DNA of 64,000 bases from assembly GCF_014206975.1 (NCBI RefSeq), contig NZ_JACHOU010000002.1, forward strand, positions 434,001-498,000, read 5' to 3'. The stretch's first letter is position 1. Every line of letters begins with the position of its first letter. Origin of the DNA: Aminobacter aganoensis (GTDB lineage Bacteria; Pseudomonadota; Alphaproteobacteria; Rhizobiales; Rhizobiaceae). A program made the position numbers and the translations under genes. Below the pieces are notes generated by a model. That model did not search any database and was not told the origin of the DNA. It worked only from the letters and a program-made list of their open reading frames with translations. Below, piece by piece: positions 6,756-13,886 of the stretch.

Positions 6756-8621
6756 CTAGCGCACCAGCCCGCGCATGGCGAAGTTGATCGTCGCCGAGGA
6801 AAGGGTGTGCTGGCGCTTGTCGGACTCTTCCGAAACCAGGGTCGCGGCAAAGTTCTCGCCGAACCCGTCGATATGGGCTTCGAAACGGCCTTCGGTCGCC
6901 TGCGTCCAGTCGATGGCGTCGTATAGCCCGGTGGTGATGATCGGCGAGCCAGCATCGATCGACTGACCTGCTGTCGATCCGCCAAGGCCCCGCGCATAGT
7001 CGATATCGAAGGTATGCCCCAAGGTGATATCGTCCGGGGTATCGATGTCGACCGAGAACTTCTTGAACACCTTGCGCTGCGTCGGGCTGCCGATCGAGTT
7101 GAACGGCAGTCTGACATAGGCCTGGATCGCGGCCCCATCGAATGAGAGCCCACGATTGAGCTCGTAGACGTAACCGTCGGTCGATCCGACGAAGAGCCGG
7201 TCGCCGGCACCGGCCGAAACTTCGCCCGAACAGGCACAAAATGCGGTGATCGGCAGATTGAACGGCAACGTCTCCGGTGCCTTGCGGCCGATATAGACCG
7301 TGACGCCTGTCCCATCATCGAAGAACAACTTGTATTGGTCCTTGGCCTTGACCCTCATCGAGGCCGCGGCGCGGACGCCGGCATCGCGCTTGGCCCGGAT
7401 CAGGGGCTCGATGAGCTGCGTCAATGTTCCAGCCCGCCAGTCGCCATAGGCTGCAGTCGAGCCCAGATCACGGACACCGGCGTCGTCGAGGAAGAATGGC
7501 CGATCCATCATCTGGATACTGCCCTCGGCGCCGCCGCTGCTGTCGCTGATCGGCAGCATCTGGAAATCGCTTGCATCGTTGCCGGCGACGTACTCGATGC
7601 GGTTCTGGCCGAAGATCACCAATGAGGCAGCGGCTGCCGAAAGCATGCCTGTTGTGGCATCGCCAAAGGTGAATTCGCCCGCCCCTGTCGTTGTGATGTA
7701 TTGCAGCGGTTCCCCGATGCTCGAAAACAGCACCGACCCCGAGAGGAAGCCCAGAAACAGGTGGTTCTTGTACTGGGCGATGTGCGTTGGGCGGTCGAAC
7801 TGTGCCCGCATGATGACGACATCACCGCCACGGGTAAGGATGCGGTCGCCGTCGCGCTCCAGCACGTTGATGGTGTCTTCGAGGATGCCGGCCTGCGTTC
7901 CGGTACGGATCGGCGACAGCGAGTCCCCTGTCCATTCGAACGCGGTCCCCTGCCCGTTGGAGAAGTAGAGCGCGGGCTGTCGAGCGGCGCCATAGAAATT
8001 ATGGACCACGAAGCTGTATTTGCCGCCAGACGAGATCACCACGGCATAGTTCGGCGAACCAGTAGCTGAGCCCGAATCGCTCGTGACGGTTTCTGTCTGG
8101 AATGTGCCGTTCACATTCGACAGCACCAGAAAACCGGTCGCGGTGCCGTCCCAGGCGCCGGAACTCATGACTACGCGCTCGATTGTGCCGGTGGCCGTCG
8201 ACGTGCCGCCTACCAGCACCTCGCCCTCGAAGAATTCCGCAGTGCCTGCCGTGAAATCGACGATCTGGCCGAATGTGACCTCCTGCCAGCCGGCGGACGT
8301 GTCCCGGTGCATCTTGCCCGCACCGTCGATGCTGTCACGGAAGGCGTAGATGTTCCCGGCGAAGACATAGACGCCACGAACCGGCCCCGTCCCGGGCACG
8401 GCCTGAATTGCTGCCCGACGGGCTGCAATTTCGACAGGATCGCTGCTGTCGGATGGTCTCGGCCGGCCGTCGAAGCGCTCATAGCCACCATGACGGGTAT
8501 AGCCGGCAACGTCGGGCTCATAGTTGATCGCCGCGATGCACTGGCCGGCCGGAATCGCCAGCGGCGGCGTGACGAGGTTCAACCCGCCGCGAAGCAGGAA
8601 TGTCGTGGTCTGCTGCGACAT
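6756..8621 (-). CDS. Tail tube/hub protein, P22 gp10-like position
   Basis: 621 residues from an ATG that overlaps the previous stop (TGATG). Starts MSQQTTTFLLRGGLNLVTPP and has many short beta segments with D/G turns typical of beta-propeller-like nozzle proteins: FVVHNFYGAARQPALYFSNG, IGRKAPETLPFNLPI, DRLFVGSTDGYVYELN. P22 gp10 and related proteins of this size form the distal part of the tail tube. Its place between the adaptor-like gene and the fibres supports this. Family assignment rests on context and general features, not on a catalytic motif. Confidence 0.68.
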   Translation of the reverse strand: MSQQTTTFLLRGGLNLVTPPLAIPAGQCIAAINYEPDVAGYTRHGGYERFDGRPRPSDSSDPVEIAARRAAIQAVPGTGPVRGVYVFAGNIYAFRDSIDGAGKMHRDTSAGWQEVTFGQIVDFTAGTAEFFEGEVLVGGTSTATGTIERVVMSSGAWDGTATGFLVLSNVNGTFQTETVTSDSGSATGSPNYAVVISSGGKYSFVVHNFYGAARQPALYFSNGQGTAFEWTGDSLSPIRTGTQAGILEDTINVLERDGDRILTRGGDVVIMRAQFDRPTHIAQYKNHLFLGFLSGSVLFSSIGEPLQYITTTGAGEFTFGDATTGMLSAAAASLVIFGQNRIEYVAGNDASDFQMLPISDSSGGAEGSIQMMDRPFFLDDAGVRDLGSTAAYGDWRAGTLTQLIEPLIRAKRDAGVRAAASMRVKAKDQYKLFFDDGTGVTVYIGRKAPETLPFNLPITAFCACSGEVSAGAGDRLFVGSTDGYVYELNRGLSFDGAAIQAYVRLPFNSIGSPTQRKVFKKFSVDIDTPDDITLGHTFDIDYARGLGGSTAGQSIDAGSPIITTGLYDAIDWTQATEGRFEAHIDGFGENFAATLVSEESDKRQHTLSSATINFAMRGLVR

Positions 8622-9334
8622 CAGGCCAGCGTGTCGCCGAGGCTCATGCGCGGAAGCTGGTCGCGCTCGAGGTTGCTGAATTTCTCCGACTGGCGCATCC
8701 GCCAAAGCGGGATCTGCGTCGGGGCCTCGTCATGCGTGCCGAGCAACATCAAAGCGATGTCGACGATGACGTCATGGAAACGGGTCGGCAGCTCCGGGAT
8801 GTCCGCATCGGCGGCGAGAACCTGGGTGTCCTTCCGATACCTGCCCCGGATCGTGTAGACCTTGTCCGGGGTCCACGACAGAACGATCTTGCTGTCGGGC
8901 GCAATGGCGAACATCGAGGGCTTGCCCTCGCTCTGCGTCCCGCGAAGCTGGGTCCGGTAGAACCATTCCCAGTCACGGAAGATCAGCGCGCCCTCGTCCG
9001 CAACACCAATCGACGGATCATAGATCGTGATGCCGCTGTCGACGTCGTTGGACGAATAGATCCAGTCCGCAAAGCGGGTGATCGTGCTTGCAGTCGCCAG
9101 ATCGTTGAAAGCCGAGTAGGCGTAGCGCTGCTGAGACGCCACGGTCGGGCCGTAGAACTCTGCCTGCATCCAGAGCCACGTCGAATGGGCGTTCTGGATC
9201 TGCCGCCAGGCGTCATCGACCCACCGCACGATCTTGGCCAGACGGTCGACCTGGCCAACAACGGTAGTCGGTTTGACCCCGGAGACTGTGCCAGACTCCG
9301 AGGCAACGCGCTGGCAGAGGGCAAGATAGTTCAT
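8621..9334 (-). CDS. Head-tail adaptor/DNA stabilisation protein (P22 gp4-like)
   Basis: 237 residues beginning MNYLALCQRVASESG, then VDDAWRQIQNAHSTWLWMQ, a pattern very common in phage adaptor proteins of about this length; also LSWTPDKVYTIRGRYRKD. These dodecameric proteins sit under the portal and close the packaged head. It follows the capsid region and precedes the tail tube-like gene with a 1-base stop/start overlap. Well supported by length, order and characteristic W-rich N-terminus. Confidence 0.75.
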   Translation of the reverse strand: MNYLALCQRVASESGTVSGVKPTTVVGQVDRLAKIVRWVDDAWRQIQNAHSTWLWMQAEFYGPTVASQQRYAYSAFNDLATASTITRFADWIYSSNDVDSGITIYDPSIGVADEGALIFRDWEWFYRTQLRGTQSEGKPSMFAIAPDSKIVLSWTPDKVYTIRGRYRKDTQVLAADADIPELPTRFHDVIVDIALMLLGTHDEAPTQIPLWRMRQSEKFSNLERDQLPRMSLGDTLA

Positions 9335-9340
9335 GATCGA

Positions 9341-9799
9341 TCAGCCGAGGATCGAAAACGGGTGCGTCGGCACCAGCGTCGGATTGATCGGCTCGTTGTT
9401 CGGCCCCTTGTCGTACTGGACCTTGTTGGCATTCTTGAGCACTTCGACGACCTCGGACGGCACATCGACCGCAATGCCGCGCTTGATCAGGTAGACCTTG
9501 CCGTTGACCCCGACCGGAACCGCTTCCTTGCCGGCGGTGCTGCCGGGGATGTCCTGGTTCGGGATCATGATCTTGATCATCTTGGCCGGCGCACCACCAT
9601 CGGCCTGGGGCTTGGCGGTCTGCGCCTTGGGCGCCTGATCGTCGGCAACCTCGATATGGTCCTTGTCATAGCCGACGGCAGCCATCGCGGCCTTGATCGC
9701 GGCCGAGCCCTTGCGATAGTCGATATCGAGCCCGAGGGAGACGGTTGCGAACTGCGCAAGCTGCGTTGCGGTCGCGTCGTCAATGCGGATCTGTTTCAT
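9341..9799 (-). CDS. Hypothetical virion protein
   Basis: 152 residues with an N-terminal helical part (TATQLAQFATVSLGLDIDY, KAAMAAVGYDKD), an Ala/Pro/Lys linker with QAPKAQTAKPQADGG, and a C-terminal beta part ending in KVQYDKGPNNEPINPTLVPTHPF. I recognise this general type from capsid clusters of short-tailed phages but cannot name a function. Its start overlaps the stop of the 70-residue gene upstream, so the genes are coupled. Perhaps a head decoration or connector component; inferred from position only. Confidence 0.55.
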   Translation of the reverse strand: MKQIRIDDATATQLAQFATVSLGLDIDYRKGSAAIKAAMAAVGYDKDHIEVADDQAPKAQTAKPQADGGAPAKMIKIMIPNQDIPGSTAGKEAVPVGVNGKVYLIKRGIAVDVPSEVVEVLKNANKVQYDKGPNNEPINPTLVPTHPFSILG

Positions 9800-10008
9800 T
9801 TTTCGGCTCCCTTGGCGCGCTTGGTGGGGGCGTCGACACGGACGGCGTTCGCCTCGTCGATCAGTTTCAGGACCGAGTTGAACGCCTTTTCGGCGCCAAT
9901 GGCCTGCTGGACGACGTTGGCCGCCTGCTGGATCATGGCTTGGGCTTCGCGACCTTGCGCGCGAACGGCTTCGAGCTCGCGCTCGACATGCGATCGATCG
10001 ATCATCAT
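9796..10008 (-). CDS. Small helical capsid-region protein
   Basis: 70 residues (MMIDRSHVERELEAVRAQ...), nearly all predicted alpha helix with heptad spacing and a Lys/Arg-rich end. Tandem ATG codons at 10008 and 10005 make the exact start uncertain, and no strong ribosome site is visible. The stop overlaps the next gene. Function unknown. Confidence 0.5.
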   Translation of the reverse strand: MMIDRSHVERELEAVRAQGREAQAMIQQAANVVQQAIGAEKAFNSVLKLIDEANAVRVDAPTKRAKGAEK

Positions 10009-10061
10009 GGGGTGATGGACCTTGGAGTTTGGGCGGCTCGGGATTGAGCGGCCGGGGAATG

Positions 10062-10089
10062 GGCCGGGCGAGGTCTGCACCGCCCGGCC
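10062..10089 (-). terminator. GC-rich hairpin after capsid-cluster gene
   Basis: Nine-base perfect stem GGCCGGGCG/CGCCCGGCC with a 10-base loop, starting 7 bases after the stop of the gene at 10096. No T-run follows, so it may be an attenuator or mRNA-stabilising hairpin rather than a full terminator. Confidence 0.45.
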
Positions 10090-10095
10090 TTGGTC

Positions 10096-10569
10096 TTAGG
10101 ACAGGGCCACGGAACCGGTGTTCACGACGACGTTGCCCACAAGAGCTTCATCGAAAAACACAACCAGGCTTTCTGCCGGGGCATTCAGCGTGGCAATCGT
10201 GTTGGTACCGTTGAACGTCGCGCCGCCACCAAGGGTGAGGGTGTGCGCCGCCGTGCCCGACGCCGACGTATCCGTGACGGTGAACAGGCCAGGCGACGGG
10301 GTGAAGGTGGCCGCAATCACGACAGTCGCGTGATTGAGCCGGAGGTTCTTCACGCCGGCGGTCACGGCGGCGGTTGCGGTGAGTTCCTGGGAAAACCCAG
10401 TCGCGTCGGCCGCCCGGTTGATCTCGGCGGCAGTGGCGGTGACCGCCGTGCCGCCGACGTAGTTGAAATCGCCGTTGACCAGCGCCTTGAGAACATCCGC
10501 GAGGTCTTTGAGCGACCCGTTGCGGATGGCCTGAATGGCCTGGTTGGCGACAGTGTTGGTGAGAGCCAT
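10096..10569 (-). CDS. Hypothetical virion protein, beta-rich
   Basis: 157 residues. N-terminal helix (NTVANQAIQAIRNGSLKDLADVL) then beta-rich repeats with Ala/Thr: GGTAVTATAAEINRAAD, TLTLGGGATFNGTNTIATL. The phrase AEINRAAD followed by a beta domain is common in phage capsid-associated and decoration proteins. It sits just downstream of the 184-residue gene and major capsid gene, so a head decoration or head-fibre role is likely; this is inference. Confidence 0.55.
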   Translation of the reverse strand: MALTNTVANQAIQAIRNGSLKDLADVLKALVNGDFNYVGGTAVTATAAEINRAADATGFSQELTATAAVTAGVKNLRLNHATVVIAATFTPSPGLFTVTDTSASGTAAHTLTLGGGATFNGTNTIATLNAPAESLVVFFDEALVGNVVVNTGSVALS

Positions 10570-10584
10570 GATTGAGCCCTCCCC

Positions 10585-11139
10585 TTACTGCTCGCCGCGC
10601 CATGCAGCATAGCGAAGCAGCTTGGCCTCGGTGGCGATCGCCGAGCCGATGGTGAAGCCCTTGGCGTCGCCGCCAAGAGTACCTTCATACCGGGAGATCG
10701 CCGAGGTACCGGTGGCCGAAGCCGCCGCCGTGGTGATCGCGCAGTTATGGACGACGTTGGCCGTCACCGTGGCATCGTTGATGCCGGCGGTGCTGTCGCT
10801 GTCGACATAGACGTTTTCGGAACCGAACGTGCCGACCAGCGAACCCTCAAGGAGCTCGATGAAGCCGGCAGCGTCGCCGCCAGCCCAGGTGCCGGAATAG
10901 AGCAGCACCTGGCGGACAACACCGGTGGCGGCGGAAGTCGCCCCCTTGATCTTGTCGCCGGCCGTGATCTCCTTGGTGCCGCCCGAAGTGAACGGGACGA
11001 CCCAGGAAAGATACGCGATGGTGTACGGCGTGCCGTCGGTCGCGTTGTAGAGGTGGACACATTCCGGCACGAAGCCGAGTTCGATGTTGAGGGTGGCGCC
11101 GTTGCCGACCGCGCACCCAAAGACGGGCTGACCCTTCAT
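10585..11139 (-). CDS. Hypothetical capsid-associated protein
   Basis: 184 residues, beginning MKGQPVFGCAVGNGATLNIELGF. Beta-rich with Gly and Thr, for example GTWAGGDAAGFIELLEGSL and DSDSTAGINDATVTANVVHN. It lies immediately after the major capsid gene, a place often taken by capsid stabilisation or decoration proteins. I do not recognise a named family. Confidence 0.55.
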   Translation of the reverse strand: MKGQPVFGCAVGNGATLNIELGFVPECVHLYNATDGTPYTIAYLSWVVPFTSGGTKEITAGDKIKGATSAATGVVRQVLLYSGTWAGGDAAGFIELLEGSLVGTFGSENVYVDSDSTAGINDATVTANVVHNCAITTAAASATGTSAISRYEGTLGGDAKGFTIGSAIATEAKLLRYAAWRGEQ

Positions 11140-11172
11140 GGGATCGATCCTTTCAAGGATTGGGGAGAGGAA

Positions 11173-11190
11173 GCGGGGCCGGAGCCCCGC
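11173..11190 (-). terminator. Hairpin after major capsid gene
   Basis: Seven-base stem GCGGGGC/GCCCCGC with a 4-base loop, 10 bases past the capsid gene stop, followed on the minus strand by a pyrimidine stretch (TTCCTCTCCCC) without a true T-run. A partial terminator here would raise capsid output over downstream genes. Confidence 0.5.
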
Positions 11191-11199
11191 CGATCAGCA

Positions 11200-12201
11200 T
11201 CAGAGGGCGGTCGAGGCTGTCTCAAGCCTTGCCATCCACAACTGGTTCAAGATCAGCGCCAGGTGCCAGAACTTGTAGCCGGCATAGCCACGCTGGCCGA
11301 GCGGGTCGTCCTTGGTCTTCTGGCCGACAGGGATGATCGAGGGCGAAACCGAGCCCTGACCGCGCAGGGGGACCATGCCCCATGCTTCCTTGCCGAAGAA
11401 CAGGACCGGGTAGACATCGGCGGACGTGCCCGAGGTCGACAACATCGTGACCTTGGCGCCGCCGGCATCGGCAAAGGCGCCGAGATCGGCCGACAGCATG
11501 TAGCGGACGGTTTCCACCGAGCCGATTTCATGGGGCGAGATCACCGAGCGGCGGCCGTATTCCGCGACCGGCAGGAAGCCGGGCATGTTGCGGATGTCGG
11601 AGTCGAGATCGGTATGGCCGACCGCGATGTAACCGCCTTCCACCGGACGGGTCGCGTAGTTCGGCGAGCCGTCCAGAACGTTGGTGATCTTCATGGCCTT
11701 CTGGGCTTCGAGAGCACGGATGACCGCACGCTGCTTGGTCAGCGAAATCGCCGTGTTGACGTCGGTGCGCTGGGTGCCGTTGGCATAGAAGACATTGGTG
11801 CCACCACGAAGGGCTGCGTAGTTCAGCGCTTCCTGGGTGCGGCCGATGTTCTCGCCAAGCTGCACGGTGATGTCGTTCAGTACCGGGTCTTCGTGGGTGT
11901 CCTCGATGACGTCGGTGACTTCGGCGACCATGCCGTACTGCGACAGCGAGCCCGCGACGTCTTCATAGCGGAAGGACGTCGAGGAAGGGGTGACGCCTTC
12001 CTGCAGCGGGATCGTGGATGCCTCGAACGGCACCGGGCGGCGGAACTTGATGTTCACGCCCTTGTTGGCCGGCATCGGCTTGATCAGCGGGCCGGTCTTT
12101 TCCAGCACAAGCTGGGGCTCGGCATGCTTGAGCATCTGGCGCTCAGCATACACGGTGGTGCGCTGGGAAATCCCAGGGCTGGTGGAGGTATTGATGCTCA
12201 T
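11200..12201 (-). CDS. Major capsid protein, N4gp56 family
   Basis: 333 residues. The N-terminal part with TTVYAERQMLKHAEPQLVLE, then GVNIKFRRPVPF and EGVTPSSTSFRYEDVAGSLSQYG, matches the N4-gp56 type of HK97-fold coat protein found in many short-tailed phages. Further typical parts are RTQEALNYAALRGGTNVFYA and the C-terminal QKTKDDPLGQRGYAGYKFWH. It is preceded by the scaffold gene and followed by a hairpin. A QKTKDDP motif like its C-terminal one recurs in the 84-residue protein at 18541. Confidence 0.9.
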   Translation of the reverse strand: MSINTSTSPGISQRTTVYAERQMLKHAEPQLVLEKTGPLIKPMPANKGVNIKFRRPVPFEASTIPLQEGVTPSSTSFRYEDVAGSLSQYGMVAEVTDVIEDTHEDPVLNDITVQLGENIGRTQEALNYAALRGGTNVFYANGTQRTDVNTAISLTKQRAVIRALEAQKAMKITNVLDGSPNYATRPVEGGYIAVGHTDLDSDIRNMPGFLPVAEYGRRSVISPHEIGSVETVRYMLSADLGAFADAGGAKVTMLSTSGTSADVYPVLFFGKEAWGMVPLRGQGSVSPSIIPVGQKTKDDPLGQRGYAGYKFWHLALILNQLWMARLETASTAL

Positions 12202-12226
12202 TGCAACGATCCTTCGAGCGAAGCGC

Positions 12227-13225
12227 TCAACGGGTCAGGCGTTCCTGGGCATCGAAGGCATCCCAAATAGCCTTCGCATCGCCCTCTTCGGGGATACCGG
12301 AGACAGTCGGCCGGCCGACCTTCCCTTGCGGTGAGGCCGAGCCTTGGATCTGGCGCTGGCGCCTGTCGTCGAGCTTGGGTTGGGGAGCGGGCTGCGGTGC
12401 GGGGTCCGGCGTTGGCGCCGGGGTGTCCTTGACCAGCCCGAGATGCTTCTTGAAACCTTCCACGACCTTGATCGCGGCGTCGCTGTCGGCGATGACGTTG
12501 GCGTTCTGATGAGCGGCTTCGCGAATGGCGCGGGGTTGGTCTTCAACCCAGGCGACAAAGGCACGTCCGTTCTTGTTCAGGACATCCACATAATCGGGAT
12601 GGACGGCGAGAAGTCTGTTGGTTTCGGCGTCGACCAGATCGTTTAGCTCGGACTGGGCGGATTCGAGATCGGCCTTTTCCGAAGCTGAAAGTCGGTCAAC
12701 CTTCCCGTCAAGCTTTTCCAGCGCCTTCGAAAGGGGCTGGGCAATGTCGGGGTAATCTTCCTGGATGCCGGCGATTTCATCGCGGGCGTTTCCGATGTCG
12801 CGGCTCGGCTTGTCCTGAGCGGCGTTGATCTTGCGCTGGAGCGCGCTGATGCGGCCCGATGCGGACCTGCTGCGCTGCTCGAACTTGGCCCGCTCGGTCA
12901 CGGCCTGCTCGTAAGCGGCGCGCTGTTCCGGCGTGGCGTTGGCCCAGATGTCCGGTTTCGGCGCTTCCGCGGCCGGCGCATCGGGCTTGGGGGTATTCTC
13001 GTCGACGGCAGCGGCTGGTGCGGCTTCCGCCTCTGGCTCGGGATCATCTTCGACGGTCTTGGCCGCCGGGTTGTCCCTTGCGTTTTCTTCTGCCTGGATT
13101 TCGTTCCAGAGCTCGGCCTCGTCCTTGACCGTATCGGCGAGACGCGGATCGATCAGGCTGAGGTCATCCGCCGTGATGGCGGCAGTTTCGGCGGCGGCTG
13201 GCGCGGCCTGGGTCTGTTCAGTCAC
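12227..13225 (-). CDS. Capsid scaffolding protein
   Basis: 332 residues with a very acidic, Ala/Pro-rich N-terminal half (KTVEDDPEPEAEAAPAA) and a long coiled-coil middle (SASGRISALQRKINAAQD, ALEKLDGKVDRLSASEKAD). The C-terminus contains VVEGFKKHLGLV and a basic QPKLDDRRQRQIQGSAS. This acidic/coiled-coil/basic-tail layout and its place directly before the major capsid gene are typical for internal scaffold proteins that leave before or during packaging. Overlaps the preceding gene by four bases. Confidence 0.8.
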   Translation of the reverse strand: MTEQTQAAPAAAETAAITADDLSLIDPRLADTVKDEAELWNEIQAEENARDNPAAKTVEDDPEPEAEAAPAAAVDENTPKPDAPAAEAPKPDIWANATPEQRAAYEQAVTERAKFEQRSRSASGRISALQRKINAAQDKPSRDIGNARDEIAGIQEDYPDIAQPLSKALEKLDGKVDRLSASEKADLESAQSELNDLVDAETNRLLAVHPDYVDVLNKNGRAFVAWVEDQPRAIREAAHQNANVIADSDAAIKVVEGFKKHLGLVKDTPAPTPDPAPQPAPQPKLDDRRQRQIQGSASPQGKVGRPTVSGIPEEGDAKAIWDAFDAQERLTR

Positions 13226-13407
13226 TTCTTGGCCTCCGATCCGACGGCGTCGATTGCCTTCTTCATTTCGGCCTGCTTTTTCATCGCGGCCTTGAGGCGG
13301 GCCGGATCGGCCTTGACCTTCTCGGCGTTGATCAGGGTGCGGAGGTCATCCTCGGCTTCCCACTCCTTCATGTCGGCCGAACTAGGGCCGCAGATGCCTT
13401 TTGCCAT
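13222..13407 (-). CDS. Small hypothetical protein
   Basis: 61 residues, MAKGICGPSSADMKEWEAED then a Lys/Ala-rich helix (RLKAAMKKQAEMKKAID). Between portal and scaffold genes; stop overlaps the scaffold start (ATGA). Highly charged and helical, perhaps a portal or scaffold helper. Not recognised. Confidence 0.5.
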   Translation of the reverse strand: MAKGICGPSSADMKEWEAEDDLRTLINAEKVKADPARLKAAMKKQAEMKKAIDAVGSEAKK

Positions 13408-13421
13408 TTCTGGGTTCCTTC

Positions 13422-13631
13422 TCAGTACGGCACGTTGGTGACGATCTCGGGCTTGGGCTTGTCGCTTCCGAGAGCGAGAATTTCGCGCAGGGCCTTGATC
13501 CTGCCGCGCTCGATGTCGGTTTCGGATGCGTTGAGGTGGGCGCCTTCAAGCCTGTCACGGCTGGCCTCGACCGCCTTCTCGGCATGGTCGCGCACCGCCT
13601 GCCATGTGGCGCTGTTCAGATCGATCGACAT
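13422..13631 (-). CDS. Small hypothetical protein
   Basis: 69 residues (MSIDLNSATWQAVRDHAEK...), one long helix with RIKALREILALG near the end. Its pattern, a start with SATW..V..HA...I....L followed by D..RG.I..LR.IL.L, is shared by many small phage proteins found near portal genes. Function unknown. Confidence 0.55.
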   Translation of the reverse strand: MSIDLNSATWQAVRDHAEKAVEASRDRLEGAHLNASETDIERGRIKALREILALGSDKPKPEIVTNVPY

Positions 13632-13637
13632 GTGGAT

Positions 13638-13886
13638 TTAGGCCTGACGCCAGCCATCGAAATGATGGCGTAGTTCGGCGCGTGAGTAGACCAGCCCTTT
13701 TGGGTCCTTCCACCCACCAGAAGTTCGAAACTGCGCTCTGCTGGCGGGCACCATGCGGAAGTTCTGATCGAAGCCGGCTGGCCGGATGTATTCGAAGACC
13801 ATCCCCTGTCCTGACCCCTTGAATGCCTCGATAGTCATTCCGCCACGCGGCTTCATGGGCAGTTCCAACATTGGCGCTAGTTTCAT
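13638..13886 (-). CDS. Small hypothetical protein
   Basis: 82 residues, start overlapping the portal stop (ATGA). Contains FEYIRPAGFDQNFRMVP and FRTSGGWKDPKGLVYSRAE; aromatic and basic, mostly beta. Conserved-looking but not recognised. Likely made together with the portal. Confidence 0.5.
   Translation of the reverse strand: MKLAPMLELPMKPRGGMTIEAFKGSGQGMVFEYIRPAGFDQNFRMVPASRAQFRTSGGWKDPKGLVYSRAELRHHFDGWRQA

Noticed and set aside
8600-12270. Long plus-strand open frames over the adaptor and capsid genes (8600-10015, 10747-12270)
   Set aside because: Complement of well-supported virion genes; composition of reverse-frame shadows.
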